This document shows positions 23,878 to 32,939 of a DNA stretch of 64,000 nucleotides, in pieces (position 1 is the first letter of the stretch; each line of letters opens with the position of its first letter). A program made the position numbers and the translations under genes. This DNA is from Sphingopyxis sp. YR583 (GTDB taxonomy: Bacteria; Pseudomonadota; Alphaproteobacteria; Sphingomonadales; Sphingomonadaceae): assembly GCF_900108295.1 (NCBI RefSeq), contig NZ_FNWK01000001.1, positions 2,229,001 through 2,293,000 on the forward strand. Direction: 5' to 3'. Below the pieces are notes generated by a model that did not search any database, was not told the origin of the DNA, and worked only from the letters and a program-made list of their open reading frames with translations.

Positions 23878-24087
23878 TCAGGCCTCGGGCTTGGCTTCTG
23901 CCTTTGCACGCGCCTCGGGTTTCGCTTCGGCCTTTGCGCGAGCTTCGGGCTTGGCTTCGGCTTTCGCGCGTGCTTCGGGCTTGGCCTCTGCCTTGGCGTG
24001 CGCCTCGGGCTTGGCTTCGGCTTTCGCCAGCGCGGGTATCGGAAGGCCGAGGGCGATCGCGGCGGCGAGGAAGGGGAGTTTGCTCAT
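23878..24087 (-). CDS. small exported protein made of AKAEAKPEA repeats
   Basis: 69 residues. ATG 24087 lies 7 bases after GGAG. Residues 1-19 (MSKLPFLAAAIALGLPIPA) are a signal peptide. Residues 20-69 are exactly five 10-residue units xAKAEAKPEA with x = L, H, R, R, R, and the stop follows the last unit. The mature protein is a highly charged, Ala/Glu/Lys helical or extended rod with balanced charge. No enzymatic role is plausible; it could be a periplasmic spacer or stress protein. A signal peptide plus an in-frame repeat and a good ribosome site argue that it is real. Confidence 0.65.
   Translation of the reverse strand: MSKLPFLAAAIALGLPIPALAKAEAKPEAHAKAEAKPEARAKAEAKPEARAKAEAKPEARAKAEAKPEA
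23881..24030 (-). repeat. five tandem 30-bp units in the AKAEAKPEA protein
   Basis: Five direct 30-bp repeats encode the AKAEAKPEA decapeptide and differ at a few silent positions and at the first codon. This length is prone to slippage, so copy number may vary between strains. Confidence 0.85.
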
Positions 24088-24304
24088 CATGTTTCTCCAT
24101 CGTCGGTGAAGTAGAGCAGGGATGGCGGTCGCTCGCCGGAGGTGGCGCGGGACGGACCGGTCATCCCTGCTCGCGGCTCGATGCCGCAAACCTTACGCTA
24201 TGGGAGGGCGGACGCTGGCGCGTGGCGCTTGCTTCGAAACCGGATCGCGATGCGATCAGGGCGCCGCCGCATCGATGAAGGCGGACACCGGTGCGACGAA
24301 GTCG

Positions 24305-25048
24305 TCAGGCGAGGCTGAGCCGGTCCAGCACGATTTTGACATAGCTTGGCCCCACCTGCACGACTGCGCCATCTTCCATCTCGAGCGCGATCAGGCCTTT
24401 GCCGAGGCGCTGGACGCCATTCACCAACGCGGGCCGGATGAAGGTCGAACGGTGCACTCGCATCAATTGTTGCGGATCGAACAATTGTTCGAGCGCCGCC
24501 ATCGAGATGCGGTGGATGTAGCTTCGCGTCGAGGTGTGAAACAGCACATAGTCGCGCGCCGCTTCGACCCATTCGATCTGAGCGATGGGAAGGCGCAAAT
24601 TGCCGGTGGCAATCTGCACCCAGATCGCCTCCTCGCGGGTTCCGGCTGGCGTTCCGGCCAACCGGTCGATGGCATCGCGCATCGTCCGGCGTCGGCGTGC
24701 CCGCTCGACAGCCTGGCGGAGGCGGTCGAAGCGGACGGGTTTAAGCAGATAGTCGGCGGCGTCGACCTCGAACGCGTCGGGGGCATATTGTTCGAAGGCG
24801 GTGACGAAGATGATTTCGGGGCGCGGATCGGAGGCGAGGTCCGCGGCAACGCGAATCCCGCTTTTTTGCGGCATCGAAATGTCGAGCATGACGAGGTCGG
24901 GGCGCAGTGTTGCGATCTTCGCCTCCGCCTCGTCTCCGGTTGACGCGGTGCCGATCACTTCGACGTCGTCGATATCGCCAAACAGCGTTTCGAGGCGACG
25001 AAGCGCCAGCGGCTCGTCATCGACAAGCAGGACGCGTAGCGCACTCAT
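24305..25048 (-). CDS. LytTR-family response regulator
   Basis: 247 residues. The receiver domain (1-120) has the acidic pocket Asp10/Asp11, phosphoacceptor Asp56 (VMLDISMP), Thr in FVTAFEQYA and Lys in LLKPVRFDRL. The C-terminal LytTR DNA-binding domain has the IEWVEAARDYVLFHT and LMRVHRSTFI motifs. Its ATG overlaps the stop of the histidine kinase gene (ATGA), so the two are translationally coupled. LytTR regulators typically control exported or surface proteins. The divergent operon starting at 26342 is the natural target (inference); no LytTR direct repeats were confidently identified. Confidence 0.92.
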   Translation of the reverse strand: MSALRVLLVDDEPLALRRLETLFGDIDDVEVIGTASTGDEAEAKIATLRPDLVMLDISMPQKSGIRVAADLASDPRPEIIFVTAFEQYAPDAFEVDAADYLLKPVRFDRLRQAVERARRRRTMRDAIDRLAGTPAGTREEAIWVQIATGNLRLPIAQIEWVEAARDYVLFHTSTRSYIHRISMAALEQLFDPQQLMRVHRSTFIRPALVNGVQRLGKGLIALEMEDGAVVQVGPSYVKIVLDRLSLA

Positions 25049-26133
25049 GCCGCGGCCTCTCGCCGGTCGAGCGGCAGGCGCGCAATCGCGACGAAGCCGC
25101 GCTCGCGTTTCCGTGTCTCGATGCTGCCCCGCGCGCCATAAAGCGTTTCGAGGCGTTGACGTACGTTTGCAATGCCGACGCCGGTCCCCGGCTTCCTGTC
25201 CTTTTCCTTCCCCGTTCCGTCGTCCTCGACCGCGATCGTCAGTGTGTCGCCTTCGCTCGACGCCTCGACCCGGATCGTTACCGGAACGGCTGACGGCGCG
25301 AGCGCATATTTGATCGCGTTCTCGATAAGCGGCTGGAGCAGAAAGCTTGGAACAAGGGCGCCGTTGAGGGCCGGCGGGCAAACGAATTCGACCGCGAGCC
25401 GCTCGCCAAAACGGACGCTCTCGATCTCCAAATAATGTTGCAGCGTCGCCAGCTCGTCCTCGAGCGGCAGCAGCGCATCGGGTTCGGACGACAGCGTCGC
25501 GCGCAGGAATTCCGAAAGTTTGGCGAGCATCGCATCGGCCGTCGCATATTCCTTGGTCACGATCAGCGACGAGATGGCGTTGAGCGTGTTGAACAGGAAA
25601 TGCGGGTTGAGCTGATAGCGAAGTGCGGCAAGGCTTGCAGCGCTCGCGGCTGCCTCTGCGCGGCTCGCTATCTCACGCGCTGCCGCGAGTTCCAGCTCGC
25701 GCTCGCGCGTCAACTTGTTCGCCTCGATTACGGTAAAGGCGGCGCCGAGTAGCGCAAACTGCCACACCAGCGCGATGAAATTGTTGGTCGCACGCAGGCC
25801 GAAGGGGGCGGCCATCTGCTTCGATACGACAAGTCGCCCGATCCATTCGCCCGTTGCCGCGTCGATCAGCGCCAACAGACCTGACGCGAGGCACACGGCG
25901 AGACCCATTGCGGCGAGGCGCACCGCCATGTTGCGGTGGCGAGTCCGACGGACGGTCCACCAGACGCCCCACGACAGCAGCATTCCCATCACGCAGATGT
26001 TGGTCACCGACACGGTGACATAGGTGCTGGCGCCGCTGAAGATATGATAGGGAATGATGTACAGAATACCGGACAAGGTCCAGGTCGCAATGACCAGCGC
26101 GATGGTCTGACGATGTTCGGGCTTCAGCGACAT
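25045..26133 (-). CDS. LytS/YehU-type sensor histidine kinase
   Basis: 362 residues from ATG 26133. Four transmembrane helices fill about 10-155, with loops too short for a large sensor domain, then comes a coiled linker. A His_kinase domain follows with phospho-His178 in LNPHFLFNTLNAISSL, then a HATPase with N box (LIENAIKYAL) and G boxes (VEDDGTGK, GTGVGIANVRQRL). The signal is probably membrane-derived. It is the first gene of a two-gene operon with the LytTR regulator and lies 208 bp from the divergent exported-protein operon. Confidence 0.92.
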   Translation of the reverse strand: MSLKPEHRQTIALVIATWTLSGILYIIPYHIFSGASTYVTVSVTNICVMGMLLSWGVWWTVRRTRHRNMAVRLAAMGLAVCLASGLLALIDAATGEWIGRLVVSKQMAAPFGLRATNNFIALVWQFALLGAAFTVIEANKLTRERELELAAAREIASRAEAAASAASLAALRYQLNPHFLFNTLNAISSLIVTKEYATADAMLAKLSEFLRATLSSEPDALLPLEDELATLQHYLEIESVRFGERLAVEFVCPPALNGALVPSFLLQPLIENAIKYALAPSAVPVTIRVEASSEGDTLTIAVEDDGTGKEKDRKPGTGVGIANVRQRLETLYGARGSIETRKRERGFVAIARLPLDRREAAA

Positions 26134-26341
26134 GGCGGTTCCATTGTGTAGTTTGCGCCCAGCATAAGGGAAGGGGGCGCGGCTGACGTCCTTGCTCGTC
26201 GCATCAGCGTCTGCCTTCGTCGCGACGGTTCGGGCCCTGCAATTCTGCGATCCGCCTTGGTCGCAGGCCTGTGGAAGGCGATCCTCCCGACCGATAGCCG
26301 ACCTCCATTCGCGGCGCTGCGCCGCCAAGGAGACACACGCT

Positions 26342-27301
26342 ATGGCATATCGTTATCGCATGAGCCTTGCCGCCTTCGGATTGCTTGGCGCGCTCATTAT
26401 AGCGGAAGCGCGCGCAACGGCCGCCGAGCCTGTACCGATTGCAGCGGCCCCCGACGCGGCGCTTGCGCAGCCGCTCGAAATCCTGCCTTCGGGACATCCC
26501 GTTGTCCTCGTCAGCATCGATGGTGGCGCGCCGAAGCGTTTCGTCATCGATACCGCTGCCAGCTCGACCACGATCATGCCGAAGCTGCGCGCCGAAATGC
26601 CCGGTCTGATCGCGAAGCTGTCGGACGACCCGCTTGACGGTGCGGCGGGGCGAAGCGATGTCGAAACGGCCGTCGTCAAGCAGGTCGAGGTCGCGGGTCA
26701 CGTCTTCCGCTCGCCCGAACTGATGTTGCTGCCGCCCGGGCCGACCGATCATCTGGGTGTAGACGGGATATTGGGCGCGGACATCATCGCCGATTTCGTC
26801 GTGGAGCTCGACATCCCCGGCCGCCGCTGGCGCATGACGCCCAGGGTCGCAGCGGGGATGCTGGAAGGCGCCCCGGCGTCGGTTCCCTTCGCACTCGACG
26901 ACATGCGCGCGCCGCGTCTCAATATCCGCCTCAATGGCGTTGAAGTGCCCGCGATCCTGGACACGGGCGCGCGCGGGACGATTCTCAACTGGGCGGCTGC
27001 CAAGGCGATCGGGATCACCTCCGAGAGCCCGGGTGTCGTCAAGGCGACGGACATCAAGGGTGCGACCAACCACGCTATGCCCAGCGTCGAAGCAGTCATC
27101 GATATGCTGTCGATCGGCGACGCGAAGGTCGCGGGCCGCAAGGTGCGCATCGCCGACCTGCCCGTGTTCAAGGTTCTGGGATTCAGCCTCGATCAGCCCG
27201 CGGTGATCCTGGGCATCGACATGTTCGCCGACCGGCGCTTCGTGATCGACCATCCGGGCCTGCGCCTCCACATTTCGCCGCCTGTCGCCCCGAAACCCTG
27301 A
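26342..27301 (+). CDS. exported retropepsin-like aspartic protease
   Basis: 319 residues with a signal peptide ending near ATAAEP. Two aspartyl half-sites are present in one chain, VIDTAASST and ILDTGARGT, each followed by hydrophobic-hydrophobic-Gly segments (VDGILGADII, VILGIDMF), so it is a tandem pepsin-like architecture of two retropepsin folds. In the first site Ala replaces the usual Gly (DTA for DTG), which is tolerated in some family members. It should work in the periplasm or outer membrane space. It is the first gene of a six-gene run (gaps 15-40 bp or overlaps) divergent from the LytS/LytTR pair. Confidence 0.85.
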   Translation: MAYRYRMSLAAFGLLGALIIAEARATAAEPVPIAAAPDAALAQPLEILPSGHPVVLVSIDGGAPKRFVIDTAASSTTIMPKLRAEMPGLIAKLSDDPLDGAAGRSDVETAVVKQVEVAGHVFRSPELMLLPPGPTDHLGVDGILGADIIADFVVELDIPGRRWRMTPRVAAGMLEGAPASVPFALDDMRAPRLNIRLNGVEVPAILDTGARGTILNWAAAKAIGITSESPGVVKATDIKGATNHAMPSVEAVIDMLSIGDAKVAGRKVRIADLPVFKVLGFSLDQPAVILGIDMFADRRFVIDHPGLRLHISPPVAPKP

Positions 27302-27316
27302 AAAGAAAGCCTCGTC

Positions 27317-28471
27317 ATGAAGATGATCCTGACCGCGGGCGCGCTCGGCGTGCTCGCCTATGCGGCGACCGGCGCCACGGCACAGCAGGCGTCCAAACCC
27401 AAGGTCGACGCGGTCTATTGGCTCTCCGCCGAAACCGTATCGGGCATGGCCACTGGCCAACCCACGGGCATCGAGAAAAATCTGATGCTCCAACTCGGCT
27501 CAGTGCGCCGCAATCCGGCGCCGAGCGCCGACCATCTGCCGCCGCAGGCGTTGCGCGCCGGCGATCGCTTGCCGCTCGTCACACCGGCGCCGGCGACCCC
27601 CAAGGCCGATGGCAAGCCCGATTTCCGGCCCGGCACGCCCGACGGCCCCAAGGGTCGGATCGAACTTTACTGGGGATGCGGCGAACAGGCGCCAGTTGGC
27701 CAACCCGTCGTTATCGACCTTGCAGCGATGAAGCCTGGTGCGCCATCGCCTTTTGGCACGGTGCCCAATGTGCGCGGCATGACGCCGCCTTCGACGACCA
27801 GTCACGCGACCTATGGCGAGTGGCCAAACGGCCGGAACGGAACCCGCGTTCCCCGCGCCGCCTCGCTGGTCGGCGACCATGTCGTGCAGGGCAATTATTC
27901 GCCCGAGATGCGCTTTGCCGTTGCCGCAGGGAATGATTTCCTTGCGCCGCTCGCTCCGCGCAACGCGGCGCTCGCTTCGGGAGCGGTCAGGGTTCACTGG
28001 TCCGCGCTGACCAATGCGCGCGGCTACTTGCTGTCGGTTACCGGCGCGAAGGCCGACGGCACCGTCTTCATGTGGACGTCGAGCGCAGTGCGTATGCCGG
28101 CGATGGCGCTGCCCGACTATCTCGAACAGGGCGATATCGCGCGCCTTGTCCAGCAGCGCGTGCTGCTCGCGCCCGAAGCGACCGAATGTATCGTCCCGGC
28201 CGCGGTCGCCAAGGCGGCGGAATCGTCGATGCTGATGATGACGGCATATGGTCCCGAAGGAAATTACGGCTCGCCGCGCGAAGCGCCCGCCGGCTGGGCC
28301 GTCAAACTTCGCACGCGGGCGACGCATATGAGCCTGCTGGGTGTCGATCTTGCCTCGATGATGGCCGGCGGAGGCGACGGTGATGCCGATGACGCGGCGG
28401 GTGAGGGCAAGCCGAAAAAGAAGCGCGGCCTCCTGCGCGGGATCGGCGGGGCGCTCGGACTGCCGGGCTGA
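27317..28471 (+). CDS. exported protein of unknown function
   Basis: 384 residues, beginning 15 bp after the aspartic protease with a signal peptide (to about TATAQQ). The mature protein is proline- and glycine-rich with conserved-looking blocks (DAVYWLSAETVSGMATG, DHLPPQAL, GRIELYWGCGEQ, VHWSALTNARGYLLSVTG, GTVFMWTSSAV) and ends in a basic tail, KPKKKRGLLRGIGGALG. Such sequences recur in sphingomonads as hypothetical proteins. The middle could be an Ig-like or lectin-like beta domain (inference). The basic glycine-rich tail may contact the membrane. No catalytic motif is visible. Confidence 0.75.
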   Translation: MKMILTAGALGVLAYAATGATAQQASKPKVDAVYWLSAETVSGMATGQPTGIEKNLMLQLGSVRRNPAPSADHLPPQALRAGDRLPLVTPAPATPKADGKPDFRPGTPDGPKGRIELYWGCGEQAPVGQPVVIDLAAMKPGAPSPFGTVPNVRGMTPPSTTSHATYGEWPNGRNGTRVPRAASLVGDHVVQGNYSPEMRFAVAAGNDFLAPLAPRNAALASGAVRVHWSALTNARGYLLSVTGAKADGTVFMWTSSAVRMPAMALPDYLEQGDIARLVQQRVLLAPEATECIVPAAVAKAAESSMLMMTAYGPEGNYGSPREAPAGWAVKLRTRATHMSLLGVDLASMMAGGGDGDADDAAGEGKPKKKRGLLRGIGGALGLPG

Positions 28472-28505
28472 GCGCCGCAGCCTCCTCCTTCAGAAAGCTG
28501 GAACG

Positions 28506-29360
28506 ATGAAATTATCCTTGTTGAAGCTCGCCATTCTCGGGCTTTTTGCAGTGGCGCCGGCTGCGCCTGCAGCGCTCGCCGCGCCCGGCGACAATCGTGC
28601 GCCGAAGAAACTTATGGAGCGCTGGGCGGTCGGCACGCCGGCCCCCGGCACGGGCCTGCCGGGTTGGTATTCGAAGGTGCCCGACATTCATGTGCATCAG
28701 CCGCGGACGCGCTCGCCCATTCCGATCGCCGAGGTCGACCTGTTGCGCCGCCGCGCGCTGGTCGCATTCGACGCACTGATGCGGCAACCCTCGCTGCGCG
28801 ACGTGCGCGGAACGAGCTTGCAGGCCGATATCAACATCTCGGTCGTGCCAACGCTCGACGGGGTCCGGCTGGTCGGCGCGACCTTCACGCTTCGCGCCAA
28901 GAGTGTGATCGAGGGCAAGCCCGACACGATCCAGCGCGACGGTCGGTATGTAACCCCCTCCGAAGAGGGCGCGGTGCTGAGCGTCTTCCTCAACCCCTAT
29001 GACATGATGGCGCGCCGCCAGGTGCAGGGCGAAGGAATACAGCGCGGCGGCTTTCAGATCCGCACCGGCTCCGCTTACGGCCTCTATGTCGCCGACAGGC
29101 TCCCCGAATATGATGCCGATGCCGAATATGCCTGGGGACCGCGCCCGCTAGCGCTGCAACTGCAGCACGACCGCAGCTGGTATCAGCCGGGATCGGCGGG
29201 CGTGCATCCGCTGCTCGTCCATATGTCGAGCTATTCGCACGAAAATGACGACCTGCGCAGCGATCGGCTGAACCCCGAACGGCCCGCCGCGCGGCTCGCC
29301 GCCGCGATGTTCATGACCGACTGGGAAGATGTCCAACGCCGTATGAAGGAGGTGAAGTGA
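28506..29360 (+). CDS. exported protein of unknown function
   Basis: 284 residues from ATG 28506, with signal peptide MKLSLLKLAILGLFAVAPA. The mature protein (KVPDIHVHQPRTRSPI, LRRRALVAFDALMRQPSLR, YVTPSEEGAVLSVFLNPYDM, HPLLVHMSSYSH) has an alpha/beta pattern but no named motif. The stop TGA overlaps the ATG of the TonB receptor (TGATG), showing tight coupling. Given its place between a protease and a receptor it may handle the same substrate (inference). Confidence 0.72.
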   Translation: MKLSLLKLAILGLFAVAPAAPAALAAPGDNRAPKKLMERWAVGTPAPGTGLPGWYSKVPDIHVHQPRTRSPIPIAEVDLLRRRALVAFDALMRQPSLRDVRGTSLQADINISVVPTLDGVRLVGATFTLRAKSVIEGKPDTIQRDGRYVTPSEEGAVLSVFLNPYDMMARRQVQGEGIQRGGFQIRTGSAYGLYVADRLPEYDADAEYAWGPRPLALQLQHDRSWYQPGSAGVHPLLVHMSSYSHENDDLRSDRLNPERPAARLAAAMFMTDWEDVQRRMKEVK

Positions 29361-31279
29361 TGCGCCGCGCCTGTTCGACCACGATCGCGTTTGCGCTCGC
29401 CGCAGCCCCCGCTGCAGCGCTCGCGCAGCGTGCCGACGACAATGCGACCACCAGTGCCGAGGATGCCTTCGGGACGTCGATCGGCGGTGAACAGATCGGC
29501 ATCTACAATCCCGGCTATGTGCGCGGCTTTTCGGCGCAGGAGGCGGGCAACATCCGTCTCGACGGCCTCTATATAGACCAGCAGGCGACCTTCACCGATC
29601 GTGCGATCGCGGGATTGCAAATGCGCGTCGGCCTGTCGGCTCAGGGTTATCCGTTTCCCGCGCCGACCGGCATCGCCGACTATGAATTGCGCAAGCCCGG
29701 CGATCGGAGGCTGCTCAGCGTCAGCGGACGTCTCGGCCCCTTCGGATCGAAAGTGCTGGAACTCGACGGCCAGCTTCCGGTTACCGACCGGCTGGCGGTT
29801 GGCGCCGGCTATGGCCTGTTCGCCGACCGTAACCATACCGGCGGCGCCGCCAAATTCCGCACCGCGGCCCTGATCGCGCGGTGGCAGCCGGTCGATGGAG
29901 TCGAAATCACTCCCTTCTGGAGCCGCATCGGGATCGCCGATGAGGAACTGCCGCCGCTGTTGCTGACCGCAGGCGACTATCTGCCGCCGCGGCTAAATCG
30001 GGTGACGCGCATCGGCCAGAAATGGGCGGCCAACCATGGCGAGACCGTCAACGCCGGTCTCGTCTCCACGGTGCGGCGCGGCGACTGGACGTTCAAGGCC
30101 GGCGCTTTCCGCTCGATCCTCGACCTCGATCGCTCGCACACACAGTTGTTCCTCAACGTCCGGCCAGACGGCACCGCCGACGAGGTGGTGATCGCCGAAC
30201 CCGGCCGGCGTTCGGCCTCGACCAGCGGTGAGTTGCGCCTGTCGCGCCGTTTTGTCGATGGACCGCGCCTCCACACGTTGCACCTGTCGCTGAAGGGGCG
30301 CGACCGCTCGCGCAGCTATGGCGGCGGACGCGAGATTTTCATTGGCAACCATCCGATCGAGGATCCCGTCGTTTTCCCCGAACCGGCGTCGGTCTTCGGG
30401 CCGCAGACACGCGACACAGTGCGCCAATGGACTGCGGGTATCGCTTATGAAGGGCGGTGGAAAGACGTCGGCGAAATCGGCATCGGCGTGCAGAAGACCG
30501 ATTATCGGAAGCGCGTGTTCGGTCCCGGCGCGCCGGTGATCGCAACCGATGACGCGCCGTTGCTACTCAATGCGACCGTGGCCGTGCATGCTTCACCGTC
30601 GCTTGCCGTCTATGGGAGCTATACCGAGGGGCTGGAAGAAAGCCCGGTTGCGCCCGGTCACGCGATCAACCGCGACGAGGCGCCGCCCGCGATCCGCACG
30701 CGCCAGATCGACGCCGGTCTGCGCTGGACGATTACCCCCGCCATCCGCCTTGTCGCCGGTGTGTTCGAGGTAACGAAACCCTTCTACTCGATCGATGGCG
30801 CACGTCTGTTCCGCCAGCTTGGCGACGTCCGCCATCGCGGTGCCGAATTCTCGCTGTCCGGGCAAATCGCCCCCGGGTTGACCGCGATCGCGGGGACAGC
30901 GCTGATCGACGCGACCTTGTCGGGCAATGCCGTCGACAGCGGGCTGCTCGGCAAGAAGCCGCTCGCGAGTTTTGGCCGCCTGTCGACTGCTGTGCTCGAT
31001 TACCGGCCGACCTTCGCGCCCGCCGTCTCCGTCGATCTGGTCATCGAAAGCACGTCGGATCGGGTGGCCAGCACCGACGGGAAGCTGGTCATCCCCGCGC
31101 GCGCGATCGCGTCGGTCGGCGGGCGCTATCGCTTCAAAATCGGCAAGGCGCCTGCGACGCTTCGCGTGCAGATGGCGAATGTCGGCAATAAATTCGGTTG
31201 GGCGAACGGGGCGTCGGGCATCTATCTCTATAATATGCCGCGTCGGCTGACCGCCACGCTGACGACCGATCTCGGTTGA
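29360..31279 (+). CDS. compact TonB-dependent outer-membrane receptor
   Basis: 639 residues. AAGGAGG precedes ATG 29360, which is preferred over GTG 29357. There is a signal peptide, then a short plug-like region (EDAFGTSIGGEQIGIY, NPGYVRGFSAQEAGNIRLDG) and a 20-22-strand barrel. It lacks the usual long TonB-box linker and is shorter than typical 750-900-residue receptors. It ends LTATLTTDLG rather than in a terminal Phe/Trp. Position in the protease/unknown operon and control by a LytTR pair suggest uptake of a peptide-, protein- or polymer-derived ligand rather than a siderophore (inference). Confidence 0.83.
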   Translation: MRRACSTTIAFALAAAPAAALAQRADDNATTSAEDAFGTSIGGEQIGIYNPGYVRGFSAQEAGNIRLDGLYIDQQATFTDRAIAGLQMRVGLSAQGYPFPAPTGIADYELRKPGDRRLLSVSGRLGPFGSKVLELDGQLPVTDRLAVGAGYGLFADRNHTGGAAKFRTAALIARWQPVDGVEITPFWSRIGIADEELPPLLLTAGDYLPPRLNRVTRIGQKWAANHGETVNAGLVSTVRRGDWTFKAGAFRSILDLDRSHTQLFLNVRPDGTADEVVIAEPGRRSASTSGELRLSRRFVDGPRLHTLHLSLKGRDRSRSYGGGREIFIGNHPIEDPVVFPEPASVFGPQTRDTVRQWTAGIAYEGRWKDVGEIGIGVQKTDYRKRVFGPGAPVIATDDAPLLLNATVAVHASPSLAVYGSYTEGLEESPVAPGHAINRDEAPPAIRTRQIDAGLRWTITPAIRLVAGVFEVTKPFYSIDGARLFRQLGDVRHRGAEFSLSGQIAPGLTAIAGTALIDATLSGNAVDSGLLGKKPLASFGRLSTAVLDYRPTFAPAVSVDLVIESTSDRVASTDGKLVIPARAIASVGGRYRFKIGKAPATLRVQMANVGNKFGWANGASGIYLYNMPRRLTATLTTDLG

Positions 31280-31319
31280 CCCTCCCCAATATCACCATCA
31301 CGACAATCAGGAGCGCATC

Positions 31320-31997
31320 ATGCGACAGGTTTTCCGCACGATTTTCGTGAGCTTGGCGCTCTTCGGCACAGCCGAAGCGGTGCAGGCCCAAGGTTTGTTG
31401 AAACGTCTTGTCGACCGCGCGACGCAGCAGGTCGAGCAGGAAGCCGAAACGGCCGTGCGGGATACCATCTCGAGCGGTCTTCGTGGTGGCGCGGGCGGTA
31501 GAGACCCGGTGCCGGAGGAGCCGACTTCCGATGCGGAAGGGGGCGGCGAAACGAATATGACGCAGCCAGCGCCTGCGGCACCCGTTCGCGCGACGGCCGG
31601 GAAGGCCGGCTATATCGACGACCTGCGCGTGGCGCCGGATATCGAGGCGCAGAAGGCGAGCTATAACAAGTTCGGCGAAGTCAGCTGCAATGATTGCGAA
31701 GGCGGTATCGACTTCGATGGGCGCCCGAAATTTTCCTACGATCAGTTCAGCGGGCAATATGGCGAGCGGGCCAAGCGTGTCGGCAGCTGGCCGCTCGGCC
31801 ATGTCCACCGCTGGCAGGGCAGGGCCTCGAAAGGCACGCTGACCATTGCGCGCGAGGAACAGGTCGAGGGCTTCCGGTGCCGACGCCTCGAATATAGGCT
31901 GGAGAAGGCGGGCGCCTCGGCCAGTCGCCCCGGGCTCATTTGCTTCGGCCTCGCCAATCGGTCGTCGGAGATCGAGAACTGGCACGAGATTTATTGA
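31320..31997 (+). CDS. exported protein of unknown function
   Basis: 225 residues. A signal peptide (to about AVQAQ) is followed by an amphipathic region (GLLKRLVDRATQQVEQEAE), a flexible Glu/Pro/Ala linker and a C-terminal domain with CNDCEGG and two further cysteines (EGFRCRRLEYRL, PGLICFGL) that may bind metal or form disulfides. The CxxC pair could coordinate a metal. It is not recognised as a named family. It is the fifth member of the LytTR-adjacent operon, 40 bp after the TonB receptor. Confidence 0.7.
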   Translation: MRQVFRTIFVSLALFGTAEAVQAQGLLKRLVDRATQQVEQEAETAVRDTISSGLRGGAGGRDPVPEEPTSDAEGGGETNMTQPAPAAPVRATAGKAGYIDDLRVAPDIEAQKASYNKFGEVSCNDCEGGIDFDGRPKFSYDQFSGQYGERAKRVGSWPLGHVHRWQGRASKGTLTIAREEQVEGFRCRRLEYRLEKAGASASRPGLICFGLANRSSEIENWHEIY

Positions 31998-32036
31998 TTG
32001 CCGGATCATCCTCATCCCCATTCGAAAGAATTACCA

Positions 32037-32921
32037 ATGCGTCTCATCCCTTTGTTCGTCGCCGCGCTTTGCTGTGGTGCCGCCGCTCCGGCCCAGGAAA
32101 CCCCCATCGTCGTCAAGGGCGCTGACGGCCGGTTCGAGAGCCAGCTCGATCCGAAGGTGAGCGTACCGCCCTTTCCGGTCGAGGCGGTCAGGAAATTCCG
32201 TCGATCGTCGGATGCACTTGTCGCAATGCTCGCCGCCATGCCGCAGGTGAACGCGCCGCCGGTCCCGGTCTGTCACCGGATCAAAACCTGGATCGAACTC
32301 GCGCCGCCGCACGGCGTGCTTGGCGCCGAAGTTGGCGTGATGAACCCCTTCAAATTCGAGGGCGGAAAATGTCACCGAATGACCGCGACCGGTGTAATCT
32401 TCCGGCTTAACAGCCTGTCTTTGCTGCTTGATCCCCAGCAGGCGTTGATGCGCCGCGGAGAAGGGGAAGGCGACTGGTGGCTCGTCCGCGATGCGTCGAT
32501 CGGCGCGCGGCGCGTCATAGAGATTCGCGACAGCATCGCCTTCACGCACGGCCGGGCACCATTGCTCATCCCCATATCGACCGGCCGCTATTTGCGGCGC
32601 AAGATGGCGGTCGAATATGAAGGGTCGACCGAGCGACGCCGGCTGGAATCCGAACTGGCCGATATGGAGTCAGCCGCCCGCGCTGCCCCGGCATGTCTCT
32701 TGAGGACGACCGGCGCACTTGTACGCGACTGCCGCGCGGCCGACGTGCTGGTCGAACTCAATCCCGCCTATTTCGACACGAGTCGACCGGAAATTGTCCA
32801 ACTGCTCGTCATGGAAACCCCGTCGTCGCCCGTGCATGGCGAAACCGCTGACCGTTTCGCCGCACGCGAGGCGATTTGGAATGCAATCGATCGCGCCGGA
32901 CTTGCTGCGCTGGTCGGCTGA
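32037..32921 (+). CDS. exported protein of unknown function
   Basis: 294 residues. ATG 32037 begins a signal peptide cleaved near APAQE. The mature part has scattered cysteines (VCHRIKTW, GGKCHRM, PACLLRTTG, RDCRAAD) that could form two disulfides, and a helical segment (RRKMAVEYEGSTERRRLE). No family is recognised. It is the last gene of the six-gene run; a degraded galactokinase follows. Confidence 0.68.
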   Translation: MRLIPLFVAALCCGAAAPAQETPIVVKGADGRFESQLDPKVSVPPFPVEAVRKFRRSSDALVAMLAAMPQVNAPPVPVCHRIKTWIELAPPHGVLGAEVGVMNPFKFEGGKCHRMTATGVIFRLNSLSLLLDPQQALMRRGEGEGDWWLVRDASIGARRVIEIRDSIAFTHGRAPLLIPISTGRYLRRKMAVEYEGSTERRRLESELADMESAARAAPACLLRTTGALVRDCRAADVLVELNPAYFDTSRPEIVQLLVMETPSSPVHGETADRFAAREAIWNAIDRAGLAALVG

Positions 32922-32939
32922 CCGGCTCGCGATGCTCCT

